A stretch of DNA of 64,000 nt, taken from the NCBI GenBank assembly GCA_029255685.2, contig CM055311.2, positions 21,199,703 through 21,263,702 on the forward strand, given 5' to 3'. The notes beneath the pieces are model-generated. The model was not told where the DNA came from. It made no database searches and saw only the letters and a program-made list of their open reading frames with translations. Both the position numbers and the translations under genes were made by a program. This document shows, in pieces, positions 1-10,714 of this stretch. Numbering within the stretch: position 1 is the first letter of the stretch; each line of letters begins with the position of its first letter. Source of the DNA: Silene conica. Taxonomy: Eukaryota > Streptophyta > Magnoliopsida > Caryophyllales > Caryophyllaceae.

Positions 1-775
1 ATTAGTACTTTTTGTGAATTGGATACTGTATCTATTTCATATACTATTTATAACACCATTGATTTTTTTTTATATATTGTTTTTCATGTGTATTGTACTA
101 ACAACATTGAACACCACAAAGTGAACTGAATTACATTATATTTGTTTTAGTCCGTAATCGCCTACACGAGCTGATAACTTTGGCAATTATTTTGTGACGT
201 CGATTGCTGGTGGGTTCAATAAACCATAAGTCAAACTGTTGACTGATCGATCACAGATACGAGATTATAACGATAACTCGTAGGACAATTTTCATGACGA
301 TGCAATGGAGTCCTAAATGTTACTGAACATTCGGTGTCGGGTCGTGGATAGGACGTCCATCGTGTTCCTTGAGTCGATTCTTTTGACTGTCGACTGTTTC
401 TTGAGATAAAGGGCAGTTTTGGGTGACTTTGATTTATTTCTCACTAGCTGACCGTAACTGGGGCTAAGCAGATTTTTTTGGGTCATTTCATATTGTGCTT
501 ACATCTGCAAGATTCGAGTTGAAGGAAATATCCACCCCTTATCAAGTTTTAATATTTCTCAGGGCCACTCGAGCAGTAGTAACTGAAATGCTTGGCCAAG
601 CTCGAATAGTGATTCGTTATCAGTTGAGTTCTTCTCTAGTCGGGGAAACCACTCTTGATACAGATCGCTTGTAAAATACGACCTTTGTGAATACAGATTT
701 GAAAAATTTTTTTACATTGAGTGGGAGAAATTTAATTGGATATGAGAATCGGTTATCGCACATACACTTGTACAG

Positions 776-788
776 ACAAGTGGGAGAT
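776..788 (+). other. Polypurine tract of left-edge Copia element
   Basis: ACAAGTGGGAGAT abuts the TGTTGG start of the LTR. The complete Copia element at 45199-53557 has the same motif (AAAAGTGGGAGAT) in the same place. Confidence 0.8.
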
Positions 789-1826
789 TGTTGGAGCTAG
801 TGTCCTCAACAGTTAGTGCGACAACACGGATAAATCTCTTAAAGGAACACAGGGTATACTGTGTATTTTAGCAAGTTGATTCAGGTTTATCAATAACGGT
901 TGGCTTGTTAGAAAGTTTGACGTTATTGTCATACAGATGGCGGTAATCAACTGGTCCCTAAGAGTCACACCTAAAGGATGGAATCTGAGAGATATGATTA
1001 GATGAAAATGTAATCATATTGATACTCTATACGACTAAACGGCTAGTCAAAGTAATGATGATATAATTATTTAATACTGATTAAATAATATTAGCTAAGA
1101 CGAATTAAAATGTTAATTCATGATTAAATATAAAATGTTATATTTAATTAGTGTGTAATGAAATCATTTAATAAGGATTAAATGATTCAGTTAAATATAA
1201 AAGGTTATATTTAATTGTTTAGATTATAAATATACGATATTTATAAGATAAATCATTACGCAAAAGAGAGCTTAATAACCGAATTTAAGTAAATATAAAA
1301 ACGGTTACTAAGGCCGAAACTGATAAAATTTTCGGCCAGATGGTGGATTTTTCTGTCTGTAGTAGGAGATGTCATAAGATAGAGTTTCTTATTTGTTTAG
1401 GTAGTAGTTTAGGTAGAATCAAATACGGATTTGAATATCCTATCTAAACTATGTAAGGTGGTTAAGAGATATACAGACTATCAAACACCACTCCCTATAA
1501 ATAGCATATGGCACGCCTCCCTATAACACACGAGTTCCCACCTAAAAATCCCTCATCTCTCTCTAACTTTTAATCTTACACAAAATTAAAGGTAACTTTT
1601 GTAGTTTCTAGCTCAGGAAAGGGTATTTCTCAAGACATCTTAGGTGCAACGATTAGGAGGATATCTGTTTTGATATCTGATCTTAGGCCTTTGCAAGGAC
1701 AGAAGGTTAATTCTTGATCCCTATCTTTGTATCTTGTTCTTCGTTTATGACCATAAATCGTACATTATAAATTTGTTATTATCCTGCATATAAAGTATTG
1801 GGAATATATACGGATATTTTCCCACA
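789..1826 (+). repeat. 3' LTR of the left-edge Copia element
   Basis: This is about 1038 bp, begins TGTTGGAGC and ends TTCCCACA. The PPT AAGTGGGAGAT lies directly before it. It is homologous to, but clearly diverged from, the 1000-bp LTRs at 45199 and 52558 (read in reverse): the segment 850-960 matches the LTR block that reads CAACTGGT...CGTTATTGTC in the other copies. The middle is AT-rich. Confidence 0.85.
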
Positions 1827-2210
1827 GATATGACATCTCCCGAAACAACGAACTAGCTTTTGCAAGAGATTAGATCAATAGGGAAAAAAAGGGTTTTGGT
1901 GATTTTGTGAAACTAAAAGCGATTAAACGTAAATGAAATGTTTAAAGACTCACCTTTTAATTTAATCAAATCCGCAAAACTGCCCGTTAGTCTGCCAACT
2001 CGGCCGAGTCAACAACCAACTCAGTCGAGCTAGCCCAAGTCGGCCGAGTAACGCCTACTCGGTCGAGTTCCCACTCAACAGAACCCACACTAAGCATAAC
2101 CGACAGCCAACTTGGCCGAGTTGGCCTTATTCGACCGAGTAACAAGGAGGCAGAAACATGTAGTATTACAATCTTCCCTCCTCAAAAACGAACGTCGTTC
2201 CTAAATTTCA
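1827..2210 (-). repeat. Probable Ty3 LTR end plus PPT remnant with CTCGGCCGAG palindromes
   Basis: Between 1995 and 2140 there are five or six copies of a core like CTCGGCCGAG or CTCGGTCGAG, several being perfect palindromes flanked by further pairing bases. The segment around 2160-2200 reads GTATTACA then ATCTTCCCTCC, which in reverse is GGAGGGAAGAT followed by TGTAATAC. That is the same PPT-LTR junction as in elements A and E. I infer a truncated, old Ty3 LTR on the minus strand. No second LTR or target duplication was found. Confidence 0.45.
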
Positions 2211-2427
2211 CACTCATAGATGTACAACACAAGAAATTTCTTCTCTTCCCAACACCAACGCAACTAAACTTCGTATTACTGACAAATACCGTTTGCACTT
2301 ATCCTTATGTAAAACCGTTTCATGCAATTAACTTCGTTTACGAAATACAAAGTAATCTATAAGTCATATTTACCATATGAGTATAATCTTGTGTAATTTT
2401 TTCAGTTTGTTAAACATCACAACTTTA
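2211..2427. other. AT-rich DNA with no recognised feature
   Basis: No reading frame, RNA gene or repeat recognised. It separates the LTR remnant on the left from the duplicated tRNA locus on the right. Confidence 0.5.
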
Positions 2428-2493
2428 ATAAATAGAAATGGATTTAAACTTGTAGTAATAATTATCTTGATCCATAAACTAAGTAAATAATAA

Positions 2494-2551
2494 GCAGGAA
2501 TAACTCAGTTGGTTAGAGCGTGTGGCTGTTAACCAACTAAATTATCTAGCG
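2494..2551 (+). pseudogene. tRNA-Asn(GUU) pseudogene
   Basis: Starts GCAGGAATAACTCAGTTGG, keeps the D arm and the anticodon arm with GTT, and keeps the 3' acceptor end TCTAGCG followed by TTTTT. The variable loop and whole T arm are replaced by a short AT stretch, so the molecule is only 58 nt and lacks the B box (GGTTCAAGCC). The acceptor also carries changes (GCAGGAA for GCTGGAA). It should not be transcribed or processed as a tRNA. Confidence 0.85.
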
Positions 2552-2556
2552 TTTTT

Positions 2557-2727
2557 CATGTTTTATTATGTGTGTTGTTTCTTTCGTTGTGGGCTTTCAT
2601 TTAGCCATGTTCTTTCTCGCTTAATTTCCGCTCCTTTCTTTCATGTTTTATTTTGTGTGTTGTTTCTTTCGTGTGGGCTTTCATTTAGCCCTGTTCTTTC
2701 TGGCTTAATTTCAGTTCCTTTCAATTT
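2557..2727 (+). repeat. 85-bp internal tandem duplication
   Basis: Two near-identical units at 2557-2641 and 2642-2727 contain TGTGTTGTTTCTTTCG and GGGCTTTCATTTAGCC. The single-copy equivalent follows the intact tRNA gene at 3286-3330, so this is a secondary expansion within copy 1. Confidence 0.75.
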
Positions 2728-3137
2728 TTTGCTTGGGTGTATTCCGTTAAGTTTTATTTACGTACAATCAATTATGTTCAATTAATCTATTCACAAAATT
2801 AACTTTTAATTCAACTAAATTCACTTCACCTCAGTTTCATTCACTCAATTTAATTCAATGAAGCTCTACTCCAATTAACTCAATTCAGCTCGTTTCAGCC
2901 AAAAATAACAGGGCCTTAGTGCTAAACTGTTAATCCCCTCTCCTCTTGAGCTTCCCAAATGGACTACTAACTTTCTATTCATATTAATTCAAGAACATTT
3001 CGTGCAATTTTGTGCGTCCACATCGACACATTCATTTTCTTTCATTTTTTATTTTTAAATAAATATAGGACCCACCACAAAAAATATGTAATTAATTTAT
3101 GAAACCCAACTTTGTTAATTGAATCAATACAAAACTT

Positions 3138-3223
3138 TAATAGATAGAAATGGATTTGAAACTAGTAGTAATAATAATATCGATAAATAAATTAAGTAAA
3201 TAATAAGCTGGAATAGCTCAGTT

Positions 3224-3256
<33 letters not shown>

Positions 3257-3352
3257 GAGGTTCAAGCCCTCCTTCTAGCGGTTTTCAAGTTTTATTTTGT
3301 TTGTTGTTTCTTACGTTGTGGGCTTTGATTTAGTGCTAAACTGCTAATTCCC
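3138..3352 (+). repeat. Tandem duplication, copy 2 (around intact tRNA-Asn)
   Basis: Second copy of the duplicated segment, with the intact tRNA gene at its centre. The upstream 65 bp and downstream 60 bp correspond to those of copy 1 with scattered substitutions. Confidence 0.75.
3207..3280 (+). tRNA. tRNA-Asn (anticodon GUU)
   Basis: A 74-nt cloverleaf with a 7-bp acceptor (GCTGGAA with TTCTAGC, then discriminator G), D loop AGCTCAGTTGGTTAGAGC, anticodon stem TGTGG/CCACA around the loop CTGTTAA with GTT at 3241-3243, and T arm GGAGG-TTCAAGC-CCTCC. A box (TAGCTCAGTTGG) and B box (GGTTCAAGCCC) are intact. A T4 terminator follows directly at 3282-3285. No intron. This is the only gene in the window that looks intact and host-owned. 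The sequence matches the plant nuclear tRNA-Asn pattern as I know it. Confidence 0.96.
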
Positions 3353-6239
3353 TCAAAAATTTGAGGTCACCCATGCTATCAAATCTATTTATCTATTTAT
3401 ATGAAATTAGATATAACCAAACAAGTTTATATGACTTAAACGACCTCCTTTATTAAAGTATATAAATATAAAGCGAGTATGTGAAATTTACACAGAAATT
3501 CAACTTTACAATCACTATGTTCTTTTCATTTTTGGTTTATTTTTTACAAACTTCGTTGTAATTTGATTTTAGGAATTATTTGTTTTATTTATAATGTGAT
3601 TGTTTGGTGCTTATGACCATATTGTGTCCTTTTTTTTTTTTTTGCTTATCACCATATTGTCTCATATTTTAATATGTGTATAATCCGTATTTTTCTATCT
3701 TAAGTACTAATCCTTTACATTAGTTTGCAGTTTCAGGCATAATATGAGGTCTAATATGAGATTGATGTCCTATATAAAGTTGGCGACATAATAGGGTCGT
3801 TAAATTCACAACAAAATCCAAAGGTGAGAATCAGCTAGAGGAAGGATGAGATTGATAGGCTGCTTTCACTTTAGCTTGGCTACTTAACTACACTACGCTA
3901 TTTGCTTTGAGAAATCAAGTTAAATCATCATACTTAGAAATTTTATCTCATAATATTAAAATTAGTTGTTTATTAATCATAATACAATCTATATCTCCAA
4001 TCATTTATTTACCTAGAGTAGATTGTTAATTTTAACTATGCGCTATGTGAGTTACGTAAACTGATAAACTCTTCAAATTATATCGTAACTTTTAGTGTCA
4101 GAGAATACCAATTAAGGGTTTGTAGCCTTTTATATTTAGGTTTGCAGTAGTTTCAGTTTCCTAAATACGAGTACTAATTAGTTTAGATATATTAATTTAG
4201 AAGATAATCAAGTTGGTTTAAATCTAATTTGCATTTAAGAGAAGATAAGAATTATGCTATTTTTTTTCCTTTTTTTATTAATTTCAAGAGTTTTAGACTA
4301 TTTTTTTTCCTCTTTTGTTAATTTCGAGAATTTTAGACTCCTACACAATTTGGCCTCTCAAATAGATACGATAAAAATGAAAATAAGTATTCGAATTATC
4401 CTTCGCAAATGCAAGTTTGTATGAAAAATATTTTATGATTGACTTAAAAGAAGTATAAGAGATTACAATAATATTAATCAAGAGAACGGAAACGAGTAGG
4501 CCAATAAGAAAAACTGAGATTGACTCAAAAGACAAAACTTAATTTCTTAAACAATTATAAAATTTACCGTACAATTTTAATTGAATTGATATGGTTGACT
4601 TTAAAAAGTTCTACATTTAGAGAATTTCAATATAAGACGCCTACAGAAGTATATATAATTATAGTTTTATCATTTTATGTGAAGTTTGTATAGGCTACGG
4701 TAAATATTAGTATATTTATTCATCTCGGTCAATAGTCACTTGGACCACGCAAAAACATAACTCACATGCATAACTATATAAAGAAGGTGCGCTACAAAAG
4801 ACTACCAAAAATAGAAGGAGGGAACTATTGTACTATTGAGTAACAGTGTAAGACACCCCAAAATGGAAACAGATAACTATTGAACTGGATGAAGGAAGTA
4901 TAAATTATAAAATATAAAACAGTCCATTTATAAGAAATTTATAGATATAATGCTAATAAGTTTGTTTCTTTTTACATAATGAGACTGTCTCATAATATAA
5001 CACGTTTTATTAACTACCCCTATTGTAAGAAATTGTATGCGATTGTGGTAGTAAACTCATATTGTGTGACGTTTTTGTATGTAAAAGTTATAGGAAATAA
5101 AATATAATAATCATTGTCTTTCCTCTTAGTAAAAATTATGTGGTTGTATATTAGTTATCGGTTTTAGTTTGTACAAGTTGATCGTTTCATATCTTTTCAT
5201 TTGCAACAAGTTGTAATTCACCTTTTTCTGAGTTATGATAAGTGAGTTAAGAACCTGGCAAAATAAACCTGAATCTAAAAATCGGGCAAAAATATCTGAA
5301 ATGATAACCAATCGAACTTCTTATATGAGTAACCCGTATTCGAAACCCGATTCAATCTGAATGGAACCGAAACTGAATCGAATTTAATAATAATTAAAAT
5401 GAGACTCGGACCCGAATATATTTGAACCGGCAAGAATCGAATCGATTGACCTGAATTAAAAATATCTAGTTTTTCATAACAAACTCATATTTTAGGTGTT
5501 TTTTTTATTAATTCTCTATTTATAAATGATATTATGAACTATTTCACTCAAAGTGGAAAGTATAAGAAGCATTTAAATTAATATTTTTACTGTTAATTAA
5601 CAAAAATTATGACCCAAAATAGAACCGAACTGAAGTTGACCTAACCTGAACCGTACCTTACTCGAAATAGTACAAATTGCCTAAAGTGTCTAATTGAAAT
5701 GAACCTGATTGAAATCGAATTGAAACCGAAATTAAGGTCAACCCGATTTAAATCAAACTGATTTAACCCGATTTAAAACTTAATCGAATAACCCATTTAT
5801 CAGGTTTTATTGAGAACATATAACTATATTTCTACCAATTAAGAAAATTATTTGTCATAAACAACAGTTATTTAAATATTGATCAATTTAGCATGTAATT
5901 ATTTCGTTTTACGTCTATAAGAATTTTGTTGTTGTAACTTTAATCTCAAATTAAGAGTTCGACCAAAAATAATCCTCCATCAATAAACTTATATTATATA
6001 GTTGCCATTATTTTGATATATTAATTTTTATTTGTAAAAGATAACATTATTAGAGAGTTAAATTATTAATAGTAATCATATTCTTTCTAATTTGTAAGCT
6101 TGAGATGAAACGTCCTCTGACTGAGCTAATACAACAACGAATACGACATAATATGAAATTCTTTTAATAGAGAGCTCAAAACATACGCAGTCTTTTTTAC
6201 AATAATTTTAAATTATACATTTATTTGTATTTTTAGTTA
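3353..6239. other. AT-rich intergenic DNA with degenerate repeats
   Basis: No reading frame above about 65 codons that looks coding. A two-copy 41-bp direct repeat lies near 4257-4340 (T-tract then TTAATTTC.AGA.TTTTAGA). Two stretches, about 5330-5480 and 5610-5800, are rich in degenerate GAACCGAA, AACCCGA and GAATCGAA words, a composition common in decayed plant transposons. A T14-15 tract lies near 3630-3645. Confidence 0.5.
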
Positions 6240-6301
6240 CTACATTATCTACAATAGTTCACTAAAAACAGGCCCGTGAGTCGCATGGGCATTAAATCTA
6301 G
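6240..6301 (+). mobile_element. Probable Helitron 3' terminus
   Basis: GCCCGTGAGTCGCATGGGC (6272-6290) forms a 7-bp hairpin with one G-T pair. It is followed after seven bases by CTAG (6298-6301) and then T. A short GC-rich hairpin a few bases before CTRR, inserted next to T, is the hallmark of Helitron 3' ends. A matching 5' TC end was not identified, so element length and autonomy are unknown. No Rep/helicase coding is visible. Confidence 0.55.
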
Positions 6302-6348
6302 TATATACTTAAAAGAGAAACTTTTCGAGTGATTTTATTGGCTATTGT

Positions 6349-6552
6349 TTTAGAGCAATTTCATTGGCTATTACCTTTGTTAAATAAATTGCGTATATAA
6401 ATAAAAAGATAATTAAATAGTAATAAAATATTACCTGGATAATTATTGTTTTTAGAGCGATTACATTGGTCATTACTTTGGTTAAATAAATTAAGTATAT
6501 AAATTAAAAAGATAATTAAATACTAATAAAATATCAGATGGATAATTATTCA
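6349..6552. repeat. Two-copy 102-bp tandem repeat
   Basis: TTTAGAGC starts at 6349 and again at 6451, followed in both by CATTGG, TTAAATAAATT, GATAATTAAATA, TAATAAAATAT and GGATAATTATT in the same order. It lies just right of the Helitron-like end and may be the start of a second element. Confidence 0.75.
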
Positions 6553-6702
6553 ATTAGTTAATAAAATAATTGATAACTAAGAATTTTGGCTACCGTAAAG
6601 TTATGGTATAATTTGTTGTTTCCCTTCTCCTATTTAGTTAAAAGCATAAATAAAGGTATTGATGAATATATTAATTTAATAGTTTTTACTTACCTGTCTC
6701 TC

Positions 6703-6774
6703 GATTTGAGTACTTTTTTTAACAAATGTCTGTCATTTGATTTGAGTACCTTTTTTTAACAAATGTTTATGATT
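6703..6774. repeat. Two-copy 36-bp tandem repeat in presumed intron
   Basis: GATTTGAGTAC, T-tract, AACAAATGT repeats at 6703 and 6739. The second copy ends just before the AAATTGTAG acceptor of the pseudogene exon at 6785. Confidence 0.7.
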
Positions 6775-6784
6775 TAAATTGTAG

Positions 6785-6876
6785 GCTGGACAAGATGAGA
6801 GTGATGTACCATCCGCTTTGGTTTTGCTCAAGAAGACCAAGAAACATGCCAAAAAGGGATTGGTGTCAAGGAAATC
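6785..6876 (+). pseudogene. Exon fragment of probable CACTA-type transposase, 5' of LTR insertion
   Basis: After an acceptor-like AAATTGTAG, an open frame encodes AGQDESDVPSALVLLKK followed by a lysine-rich stretch and GLVSRK. The frame is cut by solo LTR F. Joining 6876 to 18763 (after removing the AAATC duplication) continues it without a shift to SEQFF and a GTAAGT donor at 18776. Lysine-rich and acidic low-complexity content and the CACTA-like inverted repeat downstream suggest the C-terminal part of a plant En/Spm-type transposase, but I recognise the family only weakly. A host gene remains possible. Confidence 0.45.
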
Positions 6877-7201
6877 TGTAAAACCCCTCGTCGCAGCGGA
6901 AAAATAAAATATACAACATACCAAAATTTACGCGGAATTTAAACTTTAACATGCATAAAAACGAGGTGAATTAAAACTGAAACTGAAACTGTTATAAACA
7001 GAAATAGATAAGTATAACTGTCTAAGTACTGAAGTAAAATATATACAACAGTCTGGGATGGTACATCCCTACAGGCACTCCAAAAACTGTATCAAAAGTC
7101 TAGAGTCTAGCTAACGCATATGTGTAAGTCAAAATCGATGAATAGGATCATCGCTCGCTAGCTCCATGTGAACCCTCCATCAACCATACTGTCATGTACC
7201 T
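6877..7201 (-). repeat. Solo LTR F, left piece
   Basis: Starts TGTAAAACCCCTCG, the terminal motif shared with elements B, C (reversed) and H. Contains the conserved CATCGCTCGCTAGC block at 7148-7163. It is cut at 7201 by element E, which duplicated TACCT (7197-7201 and 16428-16432). The other piece is 16433-18757. The whole LTR is about 2650 bp and is flanked by AAATC on both sides (6872-6876 and 18758-18762), so no internal region or second LTR belongs to it: a solo LTR formed by intra-element recombination. Confidence 0.9.
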
Positions 7202-8619
7202 TGTAACACCCCCATTTACCTAGGAGTCTGAACTAGGACTTCTAGGGTAAATAAGACCGTTACCATCCTGGTTAACCCAGAGTAGTAGATAATCATAGTG
7301 AAAGATAAATAGTACTTTATAAGTAAATTGTTAACTGAAAGCCGGTACAAGACAAGTTTATGAAAAAGGTCCAAAAACCATACAACTGATAACAACATTG
7401 ACTAAAACATGTGAAAACTAAGTGATCTAGAACTAGGTCGGTCCATGCCATGTCCCTCTGGCCTCCCCACTGGCACCACCGCGCTCGCCCCAAAGTCGTG
7501 GTGGTTCCAGGGAGAAGGTCAGTGGCCGTCGACCACTGCCCACGGCTCCAAACCTCGGTAACAAACACGACAGCACCACCCAGTACCCCTCTGTTCACGG
7601 TTCTGCAACTACTTTTAAACTCAACACAATTTTTCCCACAACCACCACAAACCACCGCGAGATCAACCTTTAAAACCCTCATACTACCCACTAACATACT
7701 ACCCCGACACCCGTGGTGATTGTGAACAGGAAACGAGTATATATATAGTATAGAGATTCATGTCTAAAACACTGTTCTGACACGACACAGAACCAACTCG
7801 TACCCCCACAACGAAACCCGCTACTACACTAACACCACACACCGACAACCGCCGTGATAACAGCCACGTGAACCCCCTGAGTACCCCCTTCCAGACACTT
7901 GAATAAAAACATACAAAACTATACAGATTATCAAACGATTCATTGTATAATATTCCCTTGTTCATCACGATATTACTGAAACAGCGAAAGAAACGACTCT
8001 GACAGCCACCTTAAACCACCATATACAACGGTCAACGAAGGCTAACGGTGACTCTACCCTGACCCAAACATAACTATTAAAATCATAGTTCAACCCCACA
8101 TGATTAACAGAACCAAAACGTTGCTTATAATATATGTGAAACGCATCATAAAAGAGGACAGAACAGCGAAAACAGAACGAAAACAAGGTGAGTGTACCGT
8201 ATCTTAGCAGCAAACGACCACCGTTGACCACCCTTAAACCACCGTGGACCCCTTCTCCCTAAACCTTGATGTGGCGGCAGCAGATGTATGTGAGGGTTGA
8301 GATGTGTTGATGCTAGGGTTAGGTTTTCTAGGTAGGTCTATATAAGGCGGCAGTAAGTTGTGTGTTGAGGTGTTTTACGTTGTTAAGGTGTTATGTCGAG
8401 TGGGCTGAAGTTTGATGGGACGCAAAACGAGGCCCAAAGTTATATCTTACACGGTTTACTACTAATGATAAGTCCGACCCCTTAACAACACATGTGAAAA
8501 TAAAATAAAACTTGTTCGATTAACCAATTATTTGAATACGAATATCCAAATTACTACAACACATCAAATTATTAATTATTAAATATAAAATAAACTAAAA
8601 GAAAATACGGACTATTACA
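7202..8619 (-). repeat. 3' LTR of element E (internally deleted)
   Basis: 1418 bp against 2451 bp for the partner. Both ends are intact (TGTAACACC...CTATTACA). Sequence equivalent to about 14229-15262 of the partner is missing at about 7450. The missing part is homologous to the LTR of element A, so this is a deletion here, not an insertion there. Confidence 0.92.
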
Positions 8620-8640
8620 GTCTTCCCTCCTTAAATTGAA
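8604..8640 (-). other. PPT and LTR junction of element E
   Basis: On the minus strand the sequence reads TTTAAGGAGGGAAGAC and then the LTR start TGTAATAG. The upstream GACGAAGTTCAATT block is shared with element A (28125-28156). A second PPT-like word, TTTAGGAGGGTAGAATGT in reverse, lies near 8765-8780. Confidence 0.75.
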
Positions 8641-8808
8641 CTTCGTCCCGATGTTCACCATCCCAAGGTCAACAGAACTGATCACTAAAGTATTTAACGC
8701 ACACAGAAACTGACACCATATAACATTAGAAGCTAATAAAAGTACTTTAAAACATGAATTGTCACATTCTACCCTCCTAAAGGGAAGGTTACGTCCTCGT
8801 AACATACC

Positions 8809-10623
8809 TCAAGTAAACAGCTCAGGATACTTTTCCTTCATCGAAACTTCAGTCTCCCAAGTGGCTTCCTCGACATCATGATTTGTCCATAATACTTTGA
8901 CAAGCGCGGTCTCCCCATTCCTGGTTTCCCGCACCTTCCTGTCAAGTATTTCCTTGGGTCTCTCCTCGTAGGTCAAATGCTCATCGACCTCGATGACCTC
9001 ATGGTCAAGGACATGCGATGGGTCACTGATATATCTCCTCAGTTGTGATACATGAAACACATTATGCACTCTGGATAACGCTGGAGGTAGAGCTATTCGA
9101 TAAGCTACCTCACCAACCCTCTCCAAGATCTCAAATGGCCCAATGAACTTCTGGCTCAACTTTCCCCTCTTTCCAAACCTCATCACTCCTCGCATTAGGG
9201 ACACCTTTAGCAACACCTTTTCTCCTGCCTCAAAAGTGATGTCACTCCTTTTTAAATCCGCGTAACTCTTCTGTCTATCTTTGGCAGCTCTCATCTTCTG
9301 ACGGATCACCTGGACTTGTGCTATCATCTCCTGAATCATCTCAGGTCCCAAAGTCACAGTATCAGCTCGGTCATCCCAGCAAACTGGACTCCGACACTTC
9401 CTCCCGTACAATGCCTCAAAAGGAGCCATCCCAATGCTAGCATGATAGCTGTTGTTATATGAAAACTCTATCAAGTCAAGTCTATCTTCCCAAGAGCCCC
9501 CGAACTCTAGCACACAAGCCCTCAGCATATCCTCCAGTGTCTGGATAGTCCTCTCAGTCTGACCATCAGTTGCTGGATGGAATGCAGTACTCATCTTCAA
9601 AGTAGTTCCCATCAATGTCTGTAACTCCTGCCAGAACTTAGAGATGAACCTGGAATCACGCTCAGAAACAATGTCCTTAGGGACACCATGAAGTTTCACC
9701 ATATGCTTAACGTAAGCCTTGGCCAATTCAGCCTTACTCCAAGTCTCCTTCATCGGTATGAAGTGGGCCGACTTAGTCAACCTGTCAACTATTACCCAAA
9801 TCATGTCATTCCCTCTCGAAGTCCTAGGTAAGCGCACGATGAAATCCATTGATATGCTTTCCCACTTCCACTCAGGTACATCAAGTGGTTGCAACTTCCC
9901 TTGCGGCCTCTTATGTTCTCCTTTCACTCTCTGACATACTAAGCATCGGGAGACAAACTCAGCTACTTCCTGCTTCATTTTTTGCCACCAGAATGCTTTC
10001 TTCAGGTCTTTGTACAGCTTATCCCCTCCAGGATGAACGAAATAAGGTGTAGAATGAGCTTCGACCAGAATCTTTCTTTTCAATTCTTCATCATCAGGTA
10101 CACACCATCTCCCATCAAATCTCAAACTATCATCACTGTAAATCTCGAACTTAGAATATGGCTCGGTATCACTAGCTTTGGTCACTGCCTCACGCCACTT
10201 CTGAATTCTTGGGTCAATCTTCTGGCGCTCTCGGATCTCAGAATATAACTCTGGTTCGATCGTCAAATCCCATATGGTCTCTCTCTTCCTTATCACTACG
10301 ATTCCCATCTGTCCCAACTCACGATACATACTTAGCCTGGACATAGTTGTGCATAGAGCGTGAACAGACTTCCTACTCAATGCATCAGCCACAACATTAG
10401 CCTTTCCTTCCTTGTACAGGATCTCCATATCGTAATCTCCAATAAGCTCGATCCATCTCCTCTGGCGCATGTTTAGTTCCCTCTGAGTATAGATGTACTT
10501 CAGGCTCTTATGATCGGAATACACTTTGAATGTAGCTCCATAAAGATAACGTCGCCACAGCTTAAGTGCAAAAACTACTGCTCCCAGCTCCAGATCGATC
10601 ATGCGTCGGATAATTCTCCTCAT
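8809..10623 (-). pseudogene. Element E pol, 3' part: RNase H end, integrase, chromodomain
   Basis: 604 codons. Residues about 12-85 are the C-terminal RNase H ([19 protein letters not shown]). The integrase zinc domain uses H190, H197, C227 and C230. The catalytic core shows D260 and E357, but the middle catalytic aspartate is replaced: residue 321 is Glu in VSERDSRF where the family has Ser-Asp-Arg-Asp. A GPF/chromodomain tail follows (YEERPKEILDRK at 552-563, TWETEVSM at 588-595). The frame differs from the upstream RT frame because of a 4-base tandem duplication (GATC/CGAT) near 10598-10605, so the nominal N-terminal residues MRRIIRRMI are out of frame and spurious. Confidence 0.9.
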
Positions 10624-10714
10624 GAGGTTTCAGCTGCCTAGAAGCATAAGCGATTACTCTCCCGTTCTGCATCAGCACACATCCCAGTCCCTTCTTAGAA
10701 GCATCTGTATAGAC

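Larger units (their letters stand above)
1..1826 (+). mobile_element. Copia element, 3' portion (runs off left edge)
   Basis: The left edge of the window falls inside a Ty1/Copia retrotransposon read on the plus strand. What remains is about 790 bp of non-coding sequence upstream of the 3' LTR, a polypurine tract and the LTR. The non-coding part aligns, in reverse complement, with the 3' untranslated region of the complete Copia element at 45199-53557, for example the stretches around 300-320 and 46720-46740. No RT or RNase H reading frame lies inside the window, and the two elements are clearly diverged. The right flank begins GATAT, but a target-site duplication cannot be checked because the other end is outside. 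Confidence 0.85.
2428..2940 (+). repeat. Tandem duplication, copy 1 (around tRNA-Asn pseudogene)
   Basis: The 65 bp before the tRNA-like sequence (AATAGAAATGGATTTAAACT and onward) match the 65 bp before the intact tRNA gene at 3138-3206. The tail near 2917-2940 (TTAGTGCTAAACTG) matches 3331-3352. The two copies therefore derive from one duplicated segment carrying a tRNA-Asn gene; copy 1 is longer because of an inserted or expanded middle part. Confidence 0.75.

Noticed and set aside
2494..2551. Second functional tRNA-Asn gene
   Set aside because: T arm and B box missing.
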